Source: Clostridiales bacterium (GTDB lineage: Bacteria > Bacillota > Clostridia > Oscillospirales > Acutalibacteraceae). From it: a stretch of 64,000 nt of DNA. The position numbers and the translations under genes are program-made. The notes under the pieces were generated by a model. That model was not told where the DNA came from, made no database searches, and saw only the letters and a list, made by a program, of their open reading frames with translations. Shown here piece by piece: positions 31,640 to 39,878 of the stretch. The stretch spans positions 310,001-374,000 of the forward strand of contig DXXG01000004.1 in the NCBI GenBank assembly GCA_019416455.1. Direction: 5' to 3'. Positions within the stretch are counted from its first letter, which is position 1. Every line of letters starts with the position of its first letter.

Positions 31640-31672
31640 ATTAAGGGTCCCTTAAGGGAATGCCCGTACACT
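31640..31672 (+). promoter_or_regulatory. Promoter of the Ser-rich lipoprotein operon with tandem half-sites
   Basis: ATTAAG-N5-CTTAAG-N10-TACACT. TTAAGGG is directly repeated at 31641 and 31652 (11-bp period), and TTAAGGGTCCCTTAA is also palindromic. Same geometry as the two promoters of the neighbouring two-component locus. Confidence 0.7.
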
Positions 31673-31747
31673 GTTATCAACGGACCGGGAAACCGGAAAC
31701 GTGAAGATAGATACATTGATTCATGAAGAAAGAAGGGCTTACAGACT

Positions 31748-32320
31748 ATGAAAAAACTTACAGGGATCACGGCTGCGCTGCTGGCATCGCTTTTGTGTCT
31801 TGGTTTGATGGGCGGCTGTTCGGACAACAGCTCGGAATCCAGCTCTGCTGCCAGTTCTGAAACAAGTTCCGACACCAGTTCCGAGAGCAGCTCTGAGACC
31901 AGCTCAGAGGATAGCTCTTCCCAGGACGAAGAGACCGACAATGGCGATGTGGTAGGACAGATCACCTACATCGGCAGTTCTACTTTGGTAGTGGACGTTT
32001 ATGAACCGGACAGTGAGATCCAGGATTACACGGATGTAGCTGATGTGACCTTTACGGACGAGGAAGTGAATTCCTCCATCGATCTGGAAGATGGGGCGGT
32101 GTTCCAAAAGGTCTCTGGCGGGGAGTTGACAGATGTCACGCTGGAGGATCTGGAAGAGGGCGACATGGTGGCAGTGACAACCGATGACGAGGGCGTCCAG
32201 ACCATCATCGTGCTGGAAGTGGAGATGGAGGACAGCTCCGCCGACAGCGACACCTCTGCGGATACTTCCGAAACTGAACTGGCTGACACGGAAGAAAAGA
32301 CTGACAGCAGCGCTGAGTAA
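31748..32320 (+). CDS. Ser-rich lipoprotein, unknown
   Basis: 190 residues. An N-terminal signal with lipobox LMGGC (Cys near residue 24) shows it is lipid-anchored on the outer face. A ~35-residue linker of Ser, Thr and acidic residues follows, then a compact domain (residues ~66-155: GQITYIGSSTLVVDVYE...MVAVTTDDEGVQTIIVLEV) resembling small beta-rich domains, and an acidic Ser/Thr tail. The linker and tail look like a cell-wall spanner. It is transcribed from a promoter sharing tandem sites with the neighbouring regulator, and is followed 77 bp later by the sigma/cyclophilin gene. Confidence 0.8.
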   Translation: MKKLTGITAALLASLLCLGLMGGCSDNSSESSSAASSETSSDTSSESSSETSSEDSSSQDEETDNGDVVGQITYIGSSTLVVDVYEPDSEIQDYTDVADVTFTDEEVNSSIDLEDGAVFQKVSGGELTDVTLEDLEEGDMVAVTTDDEGVQTIIVLEVEMEDSSADSDTSADTSETELADTEEKTDSSAE

Positions 32321-32397
32321 GCTGACGATCAGGGAGGGCAGGCAGACAGAGCCTGCCCCTCTTTCTTTGAAAACCAGAAAAGAAAGGATATGAGACC

Positions 32398-33762
32398 ATG
32401 AATCTGACAGAGAAAGCCCGCAAGGGAAGCCGTGAAGCGATGGAGGAGCTGTTTGACAGCACCAAGACCGACGTGATGTATTTGAGCACCTTGCTGCTGG
32501 GCAGTGATAAAGTTGCCAGTACCGCCGTGCCTCGGATCTACCGCAGTCTGTGGGAACAGCTTTTGGCGGGCCGGCTGACTTCCGAGGAGGAGTTTACCCA
32601 GGCGGCCATCCTCAAAACGGTCACTTTCTGCAAAACACTTTTGGGAAAGAAAGACTCCAAGATCTTTCGGATCCCCTCCAACCGAGATTTCGTCCAGGGG
32701 ATCGGGGAGAACGTGTCTGTCAAAGGGGAAGCCTGGGAGGTGGTCCTGAACAACCTGCCGCCCCTGCACCGATTCCTCTATTTGCTCACTGCCCTTTGTG
32801 AGTATACCCCGGCCCAGTTGGCGAAGCTGTTCCACACCAATGAGGAGACTGTCCGCATGGCATTGGAGGTGGAATCCACCAATCTGAACAGGATCATGGC
32901 CAGCGCGTCCCGGAAAACAGGGCGGGAGTATTCCGTGACTGTCCAGGAATTCCACAGGGCTTTGGAGACGAAGCGGGCCCGAGCGGAAGTGCCTCCCGCT
33001 GTGGATCAAAGCGTTCTGAATACAGTAAACGCTCTGTGTGAGCCCATCCAGCGGAAGATCAAGAGGAAACGCAAGCGCGTCGCAGCGATCGTGGGCGTGG
33101 CAGCAGTAGCGGCTTGCCTGGTATGCGGCACAGCGTTCGCGGCGCTTTCCGGGAGCGAGGGAGAGGCCCAGGATGCAGAAGTCAGTTCTTCTCTGGAAGT
33201 TTCCTCTGAGGTAGGGGAGGAGAGCGAGGCGGAAACGGAAGAAACCTCCGTGGATGTGACGGCTACTGCCTACGCGGATATTGAGATCCAGGATTATGGG
33301 ACCATCACCGTGGCCTTGGATGGGAATTCCGCTCCGGAGACCGTGGAGAATTTCATCTCCTTGGCGGAAAGCGGATTCTATGACGGACTCACGTTCCATC
33401 GGATCATCGAAGGCTTTATGATGCAGGGCGGCGATCCCAACGGGGACGGCACCGGCGGCAGCGATGAGACCATTCCCGGGGAATTCACGGAAAACGGCTA
33501 TGACAACGAACTATCCCATACCCGAGGGGCAGTATCCATGGCACGGCCTGATGATTATGACAGCGCCAGTTCTCAGTTCTTCATCGTCCAGGAGGACTCC
33601 ACCTATCTGGACGGGGAGTACGCTGTCTTTGGCTATGTGACAGAGGGCATGGATATCGTGGATGAAATCTGCGAAAGCGCTCAGCCCACCGACGACAACG
33701 GAACCATCCCGGCGGAAGAACAGCCGGTGATCTCCTCCATCACCATCCGTTACGAAGAATAA
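32398..33762 (+). CDS. Sigma-like domain fused through a membrane helix to an extracytoplasmic cyclophilin
   Basis: 454 residues, ATG after AAGAAAGGA. Residues 1-170 resemble an ECF sigma factor (region 2-like KARKGSREAMEELFDS, region 4-like LPPLHRFLYLLTALCEYTP then QLAKLFHTNEETVRMAL). One membrane helix follows (~222-246, VAAIVGVAAVAACLVCGTAFA), then an acidic linker and a complete cyclophilin (~285-454) with FHRIIEGFMMQGGDP, GAVSMARP and SSQFFIV. The catalytic Arg and Phe-x-x-x-Gln-like residues are present. Cyclophilin outside, HTH inside: a possible one-piece envelope sensor. Such a fusion is unusual; the sigma part is too degenerate to call functional. Confidence 0.82.
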   Translation: MNLTEKARKGSREAMEELFDSTKTDVMYLSTLLLGSDKVASTAVPRIYRSLWEQLLAGRLTSEEEFTQAAILKTVTFCKTLLGKKDSKIFRIPSNRDFVQGIGENVSVKGEAWEVVLNNLPPLHRFLYLLTALCEYTPAQLAKLFHTNEETVRMALEVESTNLNRIMASASRKTGREYSVTVQEFHRALETKRARAEVPPAVDQSVLNTVNALCEPIQRKIKRKRKRVAAIVGVAAVAACLVCGTAFAALSGSEGEAQDAEVSSSLEVSSEVGEESEAETEETSVDVTATAYADIEIQDYGTITVALDGNSAPETVENFISLAESGFYDGLTFHRIIEGFMMQGGDPNGDGTGGSDETIPGEFTENGYDNELSHTRGAVSMARPDDYDSASSQFFIVQEDSTYLDGEYAVFGYVTEGMDIVDEICESAQPTDDNGTIPAEEQPVISSITIRYEE

Positions 33763-33763
33763 A

Positions 33764-33811
33764 AAAACTCCACACAGGCGTTCCCAAAGGGCGGTCCTGT
33801 GTGGAGTTTCT
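33764..33811. terminator. Bidirectional terminator between the cyclophilin gene and the peptidase gene
   Basis: AAACTCCACACAGG pairs with CCTGTGTGGAGTTT; A- and T-runs serve both converging genes. Confidence 0.85.
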
Positions 33812-33819
33812 TAATGTTG

Positions 33820-34947
33820 TTACTGGGGGAGTTCTTCTCCCGTCATCAAAGCAATGACCAGCTGAGTCAGCTGGCAGAGAGCTTCCAAAGTGGTGTATTC
33901 CTCTGTGGAGTGGCATTTCCACATGGCGGAGGACACCACGATCCCCTGTATGCCGTGCTGTGGGAAATGGTTGCAGTCGCTCATGCCGAAAGTTCCCACC
34001 AGCTTGGGGGTGAGCCCCACCTTTTCGCAAGCCTTCTGGTAATATGTCACCACCTGAGCGTCCTCAGGAGTATTCAGAGCCTTGTAGCACCGGCGTACTC
34101 GAGTGCTGACGCTGCCGCCCCGTTTTTCAGCGGCTTTCTGGAACGCGGACAGGATCTTATCCCATTCCTCGTCGATGCGCTCATCCTGGTAGGAGCGGAT
34201 CTCGCCCTCCAGCTCACAGGACTCGGGCACGATGTTAGGCATCAGCCCGCCCCGGATCACTCCAATGTTCACAGTGGTGACAGGGTCTACATGGCCGAAT
34301 TGCAGTTTACTCAAAGCCTCTGCCGCGATGGCCACAGCGTGGATGCCCTCTTCGGGGGCGAAGCCTGCGTGGGCCGCCTTGCCATGGACCGTGATCCAGA
34401 ACTGGATATTCCCCGGCGCCCGGATCGCCGCCGCGCCCATATCCTCCGCCAGGTCCAGCACGTATCCCAGTTTCGCCTGGCATTTGCTGAAATCAAACTG
34501 ATGGGTCCCTTCGGAGAACCGTTCCTCCGAGGGAGAGAACATCAGCTCCAAGTCACGGTGAGGCGTGCCGGTCTCTTCCAGCCAGCGGACTGCCTCTAAA
34601 ATAGCGGTGACCCCGCCTAGGTCGTCGGCGCCCAGAACCGTGTCCCCGGCGCTGGTGATGGTCCCGTCCGGGTGGAACACCGCTTTCTTTCCCCGAGAGG
34701 GCTCCACGGTGTCCATGTGTGCGGAAAACAGCAGTGGATTTCCCGGAAGCTGCCCCTTCACCCGGCCAAACAGGTTGCCTGTGTCACCCCCAAAGGCGGG
34801 GCCGGCGTTGTCCTCTTCCAAGGTGATGTCCAGCTCGCTGAAAAGCTCTTTCAAGGTGTCTGCCATCTGGCGTTCCTGGCGGCTGGGAGAGTCCACTTCT
34901 ACCAAGTTCGCGAATGTACTGCCGATCCGTTCTCTGTTCAATTCCAT
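33820..34947 (-). CDS. M20-family metallopeptidase (PepT-like)
   Basis: 375 residues, ATG after GGAGGAG. Metal ligands and catalytic residues of the M20 fold are visible: FSAHMDTVEP, the bridging Asp in LGADDLGG, and the general base Glu-Glu in SPSEER, with a later His in WKCHSTEE. The central dimerisation (lid) domain carries GKAAHAGFAPEEG. It resembles PepT/YqjE-type tripeptidases rather than acetylornithine deacetylases. Cytosolic peptide salvage is the likely role. Monocistronic, facing a shared terminator. Confidence 0.88.
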   Translation of the reverse strand: MELNRERIGSTFANLVEVDSPSRQERQMADTLKELFSELDITLEEDNAGPAFGGDTGNLFGRVKGQLPGNPLLFSAHMDTVEPSRGKKAVFHPDGTITSAGDTVLGADDLGGVTAILEAVRWLEETGTPHRDLELMFSPSEERFSEGTHQFDFSKCQAKLGYVLDLAEDMGAAAIRAPGNIQFWITVHGKAAHAGFAPEEGIHAVAIAAEALSKLQFGHVDPVTTVNIGVIRGGLMPNIVPESCELEGEIRSYQDERIDEEWDKILSAFQKAAEKRGGSVSTRVRRCYKALNTPEDAQVVTYYQKACEKVGLTPKLVGTFGMSDCNHFPQHGIQGIVVSSAMWKCHSTEEYTTLEALCQLTQLVIALMTGEELPQ

Positions 34948-35056
34948 GCCGTTTCTCCTCCCGAGCTATGGATTTGGCGCCTCCCACGAGCGCCCTCATT
35001 GGCACTATTGTAGCAGAACGGATTGCCCGACACAATACAGTTTTGGAAAATGGGTA

Positions 35057-35090
35057 GAAAACGAGGGCCCCTGGAGCAGTCGGGGCCCTC
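35057..35090 (-). terminator. Terminator after the GH5-like gene
   Basis: GAGGGCCCC / GGGGCCCTC stem; on the minus strand it is followed by CGTTTTCT. Confidence 0.75.
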
Positions 35091-35134
35091 TCTTGTACTC
35101 TTATGATTTGTTTTCGCCGCTGGTAGGGAATCAC

Positions 35135-36457
35135 TTACACGCGGTTGTTGGTCTCTCCGCCGTCCACCATGCAGCAGACTTCACGCAGCTGGTGGATTAA
35201 CTGATACAGCCAGGCCCGGATCTCTTCCAGGTCGGGCTGCTCCTGGCGGCGGTAAGCGGCGATCTTGGCGGTAGGGGGAACGCGCATGGGAACATACTGC
35301 CCGGCTTCCAGCAGGTTGCAGATGTACTCCGCCGCCTCCAAAAGCTGTTCCGCATTTTCTCTGTGGCAGTGCCGACGGGAGCGGTCCGCTGTTTCAGTCA
35401 GAGCCTTGGAAGCCAAACGAATGGCCAGATCAGCGGAGCCTTCCTCGTTGACGTTCTCAGGCAAAGCGGAGGGTCCCCGGTTACGGAAGAAGCCCTGGAC
35501 CGCCGCCACGATGGAGGGATCCCGCACGGTACCGTCGGGATAGCAGATGCCATGGACCCGCTGCCAGATGCTGGAGCCGATCATCAGCTCGAACACATAG
35601 AAGCCGAAGCCGTACTCTGCCATGATCTCCAACTCCATGTCGTAGGGGTTGGAGCGGCACAGGCAGCAGCATTCGTTGTTGACCACAGGCTTGTGGTATT
35701 TCTCGCTGAGGCGTATCATGATGTCGCATTCGTCCCGTACACGCTTGCGGGTCTCAAAGTAGTTGTGGAAAATGAGCACGTCTACCAGGGGCGCGGTCTT
35801 GCTGGGTTCGATCTCATAAGCGTAGGTGTTGCCCACGCCCAGAGCGTTCACCGGGTCTTTCTCCCGCACGTGGGCGATGGCGTGGCGGATGAACTCCCAC
35901 ACCAGTTCCTGTTTCGCGCGGAAAGCGTCCATATCCTCCGGCATGGGGGAGAGCTCTTTGCGGAACTCAGGCTCCTCGGGGTAGAAGGTGACAAAATTGG
36001 GGGTGTGGTAACCGGGCTCGTTGGCAATATCCCAGAACAGCAGGCCGGGTTCGTTCCCCACAGCTTCATAGACGTCATCAAAGTACTCGTCGGCCAGATG
36101 GTAGTTTTCCGGGTTCAGGATGCTGACGATCTTGGGCAGACCATCCTTGGGCTCCTCCTCCACGAAATCCGGGTAGAAAGGTCCGCCGCAGTACAGGATG
36201 GGTGTAGTGGACACGCCATGAGCCCAGGCGGTGCGCACAAAGTCACGGAGATTTTCCTGGAACTTCACCCGATCTTTCAGATAGGCCTTATAAGCCAAGA
36301 AGATTCTAGCGCTGTTCAGGCCCAAACGCTGGGCGTAACCCATTTCCCGATCCACCACATCGTGGCGATAGTTGTTCCAGAAGTCAAGATCGTTCTGGGC
36401 GTAGCTGGCGGTGTAGTTGAACCCTCGGATATGACTGTAATCGGCAAGCGGTTTCAT
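35135..36457 (-). CDS. GH5-like (cellulase superfamily) glycosidase
   Basis: 440 residues from the ATG at 36457, 12 bases behind AAAAGGAG; a TTG at 36469 touches that site. A TIM barrel opens with HIRGFNYTASYAQND, and FWDIANEPGYH supplies the acid/base Glu after Asn, as in clan GH-A. VVNNECCCL supplies the likely nucleophile Glu. No signal peptide, so it acts inside the cell on an imported oligosaccharide. The family within clan A is uncertain, and the C-terminal ~90 residues form a helical extension. It lies next to a solute-binding lipoprotein that may deliver its substrate. Confidence 0.75.
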   Translation of the reverse strand: MKPLADYSHIRGFNYTASYAQNDLDFWNNYRHDVVDREMGYAQRLGLNSARIFLAYKAYLKDRVKFQENLRDFVRTAWAHGVSTTPILYCGGPFYPDFVEEEPKDGLPKIVSILNPENYHLADEYFDDVYEAVGNEPGLLFWDIANEPGYHTPNFVTFYPEEPEFRKELSPMPEDMDAFRAKQELVWEFIRHAIAHVREKDPVNALGVGNTYAYEIEPSKTAPLVDVLIFHNYFETRKRVRDECDIMIRLSEKYHKPVVNNECCCLCRSNPYDMELEIMAEYGFGFYVFELMIGSSIWQRVHGICYPDGTVRDPSIVAAVQGFFRNRGPSALPENVNEEGSADLAIRLASKALTETADRSRRHCHRENAEQLLEAAEYICNLLEAGQYVPMRVPPTAKIAAYRRQEQPDLEEIRAWLYQLIHQLREVCCMVDGGETNNRV

Positions 36458-36545
36458 TTGTATCGACAACTCCTTTTTCAGTCTTTGATATTGTTAAACC
36501 CCATATATTTTTGCCCTCGCTCCTAAATGAGCGGTGGACAGACAG

Positions 36546-36580
36546 GAAAGGCCCCTCCGGTTTTCCCGGGGAGGCCTTCC
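36546..36580 (-). repeat. GC-rich hairpin between the solute-binding protein and GH5-like genes
   Basis: AAGGCC-CCTCCGG / CCCGGGGAGGCCTT. On the minus strand only a weak T-rich run follows, so it could be a partial terminator that lowers glycosidase expression relative to the lipoprotein. Confidence 0.5.
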
Positions 36581-36628
36581 TGAAACGATCCTGTGTCTGA
36601 TTCTCCAGATCCGGACACGGATGTGATT

Positions 36629-38182
36629 TTACTCTTTAGCGGCCAGGTACTCGTCCAACTGACGCTGCTTCTCGGCAATGATGTCGTTGATGCCGGCAGC
36701 TTCCAGATCAGCGTTGAACTTGCTCAGAGCCTCGTTGGGATCCAGAGTGCCCCAGCGCAGAGCCACGTCATACTGGCTGACCACGTTGTTGCAAGCGGTG
36801 ATCTGGTTGATCATGCTGGTGCTGTCCCAGGTGAAGCCTTGGGCAGGGCTGGCCACGCCGCTCTTGTTGAACTCGTTGAGCTGATCCCACAGGTCCTCGG
36901 GGTTGCCCACCCAAGGAGTGGTGATCTGCTGGTTGGGCATGGACCAGTCGCATACGGGATAGCCGGTAGCGCTGGACTCCACACCTTCGGGAGTGGTGAT
37001 CAGGGTCTTTTCCTCGTTGGCATAAACCCAGTGCTTGCCCTCGATGCCGTTGACGAACAGGTTGGAAACTTCAGCGTTGGTGTACATCATGTTCCACAGC
37101 TGCATAGCCTTCTCAGGATAGGCGGCGCAGTAGGGGATGATGAAGTTGTTGCCCTGGGCCACACCGGTATGCTTGTAGGGCTCGATCACGGTGGAAACCT
37201 TGATGTCCTTGGCGTTCTGACGGCTCAGCTCGCCTTCAATGCCGGGCTTGATGTTGGAGAAAATGGCAAAGCCATTGGCGGAAAGCAGGTTGTTTTCCGT
37301 GGTGGTGGTGGCGTCAGGCATGATGAGGCCTTCCTGATTCCACTGATACATCATTTCGCAGAAAGTACGATATGTTTCGGTAGCATAGAGGTTGACCACT
37401 TCGGTGCTGGAATCAAAAGCGTTTTCCAGAACACCCAGAGTGTCGCCCAGGGGATCGTAGGCCATAGGGATCTGCATGCCGCCGCCTGCCCAAGAGGGAA
37501 CCATGGGATACATGTCGGGATAAGCCTCATGGACTTTCACCAGGATGTCGTGGAACTCCTCAAAGGTAGTGGTTTCGCCCACTTCCAGGCCCAGTTCGTC
37601 CAGGATGTCCTGACGATAGCCGAAGCCCACAGACCAGGTGGTGTCACGCATGTTGGGCAGAGAGTACAGCACGCCGCCGATCCGGCAGGATTCCAAGTCG
37701 ACGGGGTCGATCAGTGCCAGAGCCTCCTGGCCGTATTCCTCTACCAGATCGTCCAGCTCGGTGGCGTAGGTGCTGCGCACCAGAGCGGGCAGACTGCCGC
37801 TGACGGGGTTGTAGTTGAGCAGATCGATCTGCTCGCCGGAAGTCAGAGCCAGGTTCACCTGTTCGCCGTCCTGGCCGCGCACGAAGTTGACTTCTACTCC
37901 AATGGCGTCCCGGGTGATCTCGCTGACGGCGGCCGCTACTTCGTTCACGTCTTCGGTATCAGCGCTGCCCTGACCCCATACCACCAGGGTCACGACCTCT
38001 CCGCTGTCTGCCTGGGAGGTTTCCGAAGTCTCAGCAGTGGAGCTGTCCCCGCTGGCGGTAGAGCTTGCCTCGCTGCCGGTGCTGGAGGAGGTCTCGCTGC
38101 TGCCGCAGGCAGCCATGCTGGCAGCCATCAGAGTTGCCAACAGAGCCGCAAGAATCCGTTTCTTCATTTTCATCACTTTCAT
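36629..38182 (-). CDS. ABC transporter extracellular solute-binding lipoprotein
   Basis: 517 residues, ATG 6 bases after AAAGGAG. The signal peptide ends in lipobox MAAC (Cys26), then a Ser/Thr/Glu linker of ~35 residues. The mature domain starts VTLVVWGQGSADTEDVNEV and has the usual two-lobed sugar-binder features (YNPVSGSLP, SLPNMRDTTWSVGFGYRQDIL). It captures an oligosaccharide outside the cell. No permease or ATPase genes are adjacent, so the rest of the transporter must be elsewhere. The neighbouring cytosolic GH5-like gene suggests a shared substrate. Confidence 0.88.
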   Translation of the reverse strand: MKVMKMKKRILAALLATLMAASMAACGSSETSSSTGSEASSTASGDSSTAETSETSQADSGEVVTLVVWGQGSADTEDVNEVAAAVSEITRDAIGVEVNFVRGQDGEQVNLALTSGEQIDLLNYNPVSGSLPALVRSTYATELDDLVEEYGQEALALIDPVDLESCRIGGVLYSLPNMRDTTWSVGFGYRQDILDELGLEVGETTTFEEFHDILVKVHEAYPDMYPMVPSWAGGGMQIPMAYDPLGDTLGVLENAFDSSTEVVNLYATETYRTFCEMMYQWNQEGLIMPDATTTTENNLLSANGFAIFSNIKPGIEGELSRQNAKDIKVSTVIEPYKHTGVAQGNNFIIPYCAAYPEKAMQLWNMMYTNAEVSNLFVNGIEGKHWVYANEEKTLITTPEGVESSATGYPVCDWSMPNQQITTPWVGNPEDLWDQLNEFNKSGVASPAQGFTWDSTSMINQITACNNVVSQYDVALRWGTLDPNEALSKFNADLEAAGINDIIAEKQRQLDEYLAAKE

Positions 38183-38241
38183 CTTGCTCCTTTCATCTCT
38201 TCTCGGTTGAGATTTCGCTTATAATTATATGAAATGATAAA

Positions 38242-38378
38242 AGATTTATCTATAAATTATTCGAGAAGCAATGTTGAGAATCATATCTGCTGCCCGAGAC
38301 AATGTTAAAAATCCGATTCGAATTGTTGTTTTTACGGGAAGTGGGCTGGATTTTTTTATTAAAATATAAGATAAATCT
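38242..38378. repeat. Inverted and direct repeats in an AT-rich intergenic region
   Basis: The 315-bp gap between the solute-binding protein and permease genes is much richer in A+T than its surroundings. AGATTTATCT (38242-38251) is the reverse complement of AGATAAATCT (38369-38378). Between them CAATGTTGAGAATC (38269) recurs as CAATGTTAAAAATC (38300), 31 bp apart. These look like binding sites for regulators of one or both divergent genes. Confidence 0.5.
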
Positions 38379-38410
38379 CTGTGAAATTTGAAAAACTCTG
38401 TCACCATCTA

Positions 38411-38439
38411 TTGCACAACCTTGAAAAATAAGCTAAAAT
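38411..38439 (+). promoter_or_regulatory. Promoter of the permease operon
   Basis: TTGCAC, a 17-bp spacer, then TAAAAT (38434-38439). Confidence 0.7.
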
Positions 38440-38497
38440 CATTTCGATAAACAAATAACTTTTGGATCCTTTTTCGATTCAAAATAGGGGGAGTTGT

Positions 38498-39856
38498 ATG
38501 ATAGTAGCGCAGGTTTTGGCGGTCATCATCTTCATCGCCATGTTCGTGCTTGTGGTGATGGAAAAGATCGAACGCCAGTATATCACCCTGGGCTGCGGCG
38601 GGGTCATGATCGTTTTGGTGTTCGGCATCGTGATGCGCAGCGCCGATGCGATCTGGAAAACATTGAACCTAAACAGTTTTTTTACCGTGGATTTTTGGTA
38701 CACCGCGTCTGAGGCGGGGGAATCCTCCACGGGGATCAACTGGGCCACCATTGTATTTATTTTAGGAATGATGATCATGGTGGAGGGCATGGCAAAAGCG
38801 GGATTTTTCCGGTGGCTGTGTCTGGCGCTGGCGAAGCTGGTCCATTATAAGACCATTCCGATCTTTATCACTTTCATGATCCTGTCGTCCGTTTTGGCCA
38901 TGTTTATCGACAGCATCACGGTAATCCTGTTCCTGGCGGCCGTCACGGTGGAACTTGCGAAGCTCCTGAAATTTGACCCCATCCCCATGATTCTTTCGGA
39001 GATATTCTGTGCTAACCTGGGCGGATCAGCCACTATGTGCGGAGATCCACCCAACATCATCATCGGTACGTCTTTGGGATACTCTTTTGCGGATTTCCTG
39101 GTGAATACCGGTCTGATCGCCGGGGTGGGCCTGGTGGCAGTTATTTTCTATTTCTTTTTCGCGTACAAAAAAGAATTGGCTTCCTCCAGTGCTGGAGGTG
39201 TGGATCTTAGCACCATTCCTTCTCCTACAAGCGCCATTACCAGCAAGAGGGATTTCACACTCAGCTGTGTGATCTTCGCCTCGGCGGTGATTCTGTTGGC
39301 TACCCATTCCGCTACGGGTCTGACAGTAGCCCTTATCGGTGTGGTGATCGCGGTGGTCACCTTGGGTGTTTTTTGGAGAGACGCCATAGACCTGCTGAAA
39401 AAAGTAGACTACAACACGCTGCTGTTTTTTGTGGGCCTATTTATTGTGGTGGGGGGTCTGGAGCAGACCCATGTTCTGGAAGTCCTGGCAGGCTTTATCG
39501 GTCAGATCAGCGGAGACAACTTGAAGCTGATGGTGGCTATCATCATTTGGCTCTCCGCGATTGCCAGCGCTTTCGTGGATAACATCCCCTTTGCGGCGAC
39601 CATGATCCCTGTGGTCAAGACCCTGGCGGCAGCCCAGGGAGTGGATCTTTCCACTTTGGCATGGGGGCTTGCCATGGGTACGGATATCGGCGGCAGCGCC
39701 ACTCCCATCGGCGCGTCCGCCAATGTGGTGGGGACCTCTGTGGCTTCCCGCAACGGCTTCTTTATCGACTGGAAAACATATTGCAGGACGGCGGTCCCCG
39801 CTACGGTCATCGTCATAACCATCTCTATGGTGATCATATTCGTGCGGTATTGCTGA
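38498..39856 (+). CDS. SLC13/ArsB-NhaD-type anion or Na+ permease
   Basis: 452 residues, ATG after GGGGGAG. About eleven membrane helices with two related halves. LGGSATMCGDPPNIIIGTSLGY resembles the helical-hairpin signature of the ion-transporter/ArsB superfamily (split: GGSATMCGDPPNIIIG), and DIGGSATPIGASANVVG is its second copy. These motifs bind substrate and Na+ in the superfamily. It could be an Na+/H+ antiporter of NhaD type or a dicarboxylate/phosphate-type carrier. The exact substrate is open. A cytidylate-kinase-like gene follows after 22 bp. Confidence 0.83.
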   Translation: MIVAQVLAVIIFIAMFVLVVMEKIERQYITLGCGGVMIVLVFGIVMRSADAIWKTLNLNSFFTVDFWYTASEAGESSTGINWATIVFILGMMIMVEGMAKAGFFRWLCLALAKLVHYKTIPIFITFMILSSVLAMFIDSITVILFLAAVTVELAKLLKFDPIPMILSEIFCANLGGSATMCGDPPNIIIGTSLGYSFADFLVNTGLIAGVGLVAVIFYFFFAYKKELASSSAGGVDLSTIPSPTSAITSKRDFTLSCVIFASAVILLATHSATGLTVALIGVVIAVVTLGVFWRDAIDLLKKVDYNTLLFFVGLFIVVGGLEQTHVLEVLAGFIGQISGDNLKLMVAIIIWLSAIASAFVDNIPFAATMIPVVKTLAAAQGVDLSTLAWGLAMGTDIGGSATPIGASANVVGTSVASRNGFFIDWKTYCRTAVPATVIVITISMVIIFVRYC

Positions 39857-39878
39857 TTACGGAAAGAGAGGAACATCC

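Noticed and set aside
35363..36526. 387-codon plus-strand frame opposite the GH5-like gene
   Set aside because: It is a reading-frame shadow of the glycosidase gene.
36593..38224. 543-codon plus-strand frame opposite the solute-binding lipoprotein
   Set aside because: The opposite strand encodes a full lipoprotein with signal peptide; this frame has no start signals.
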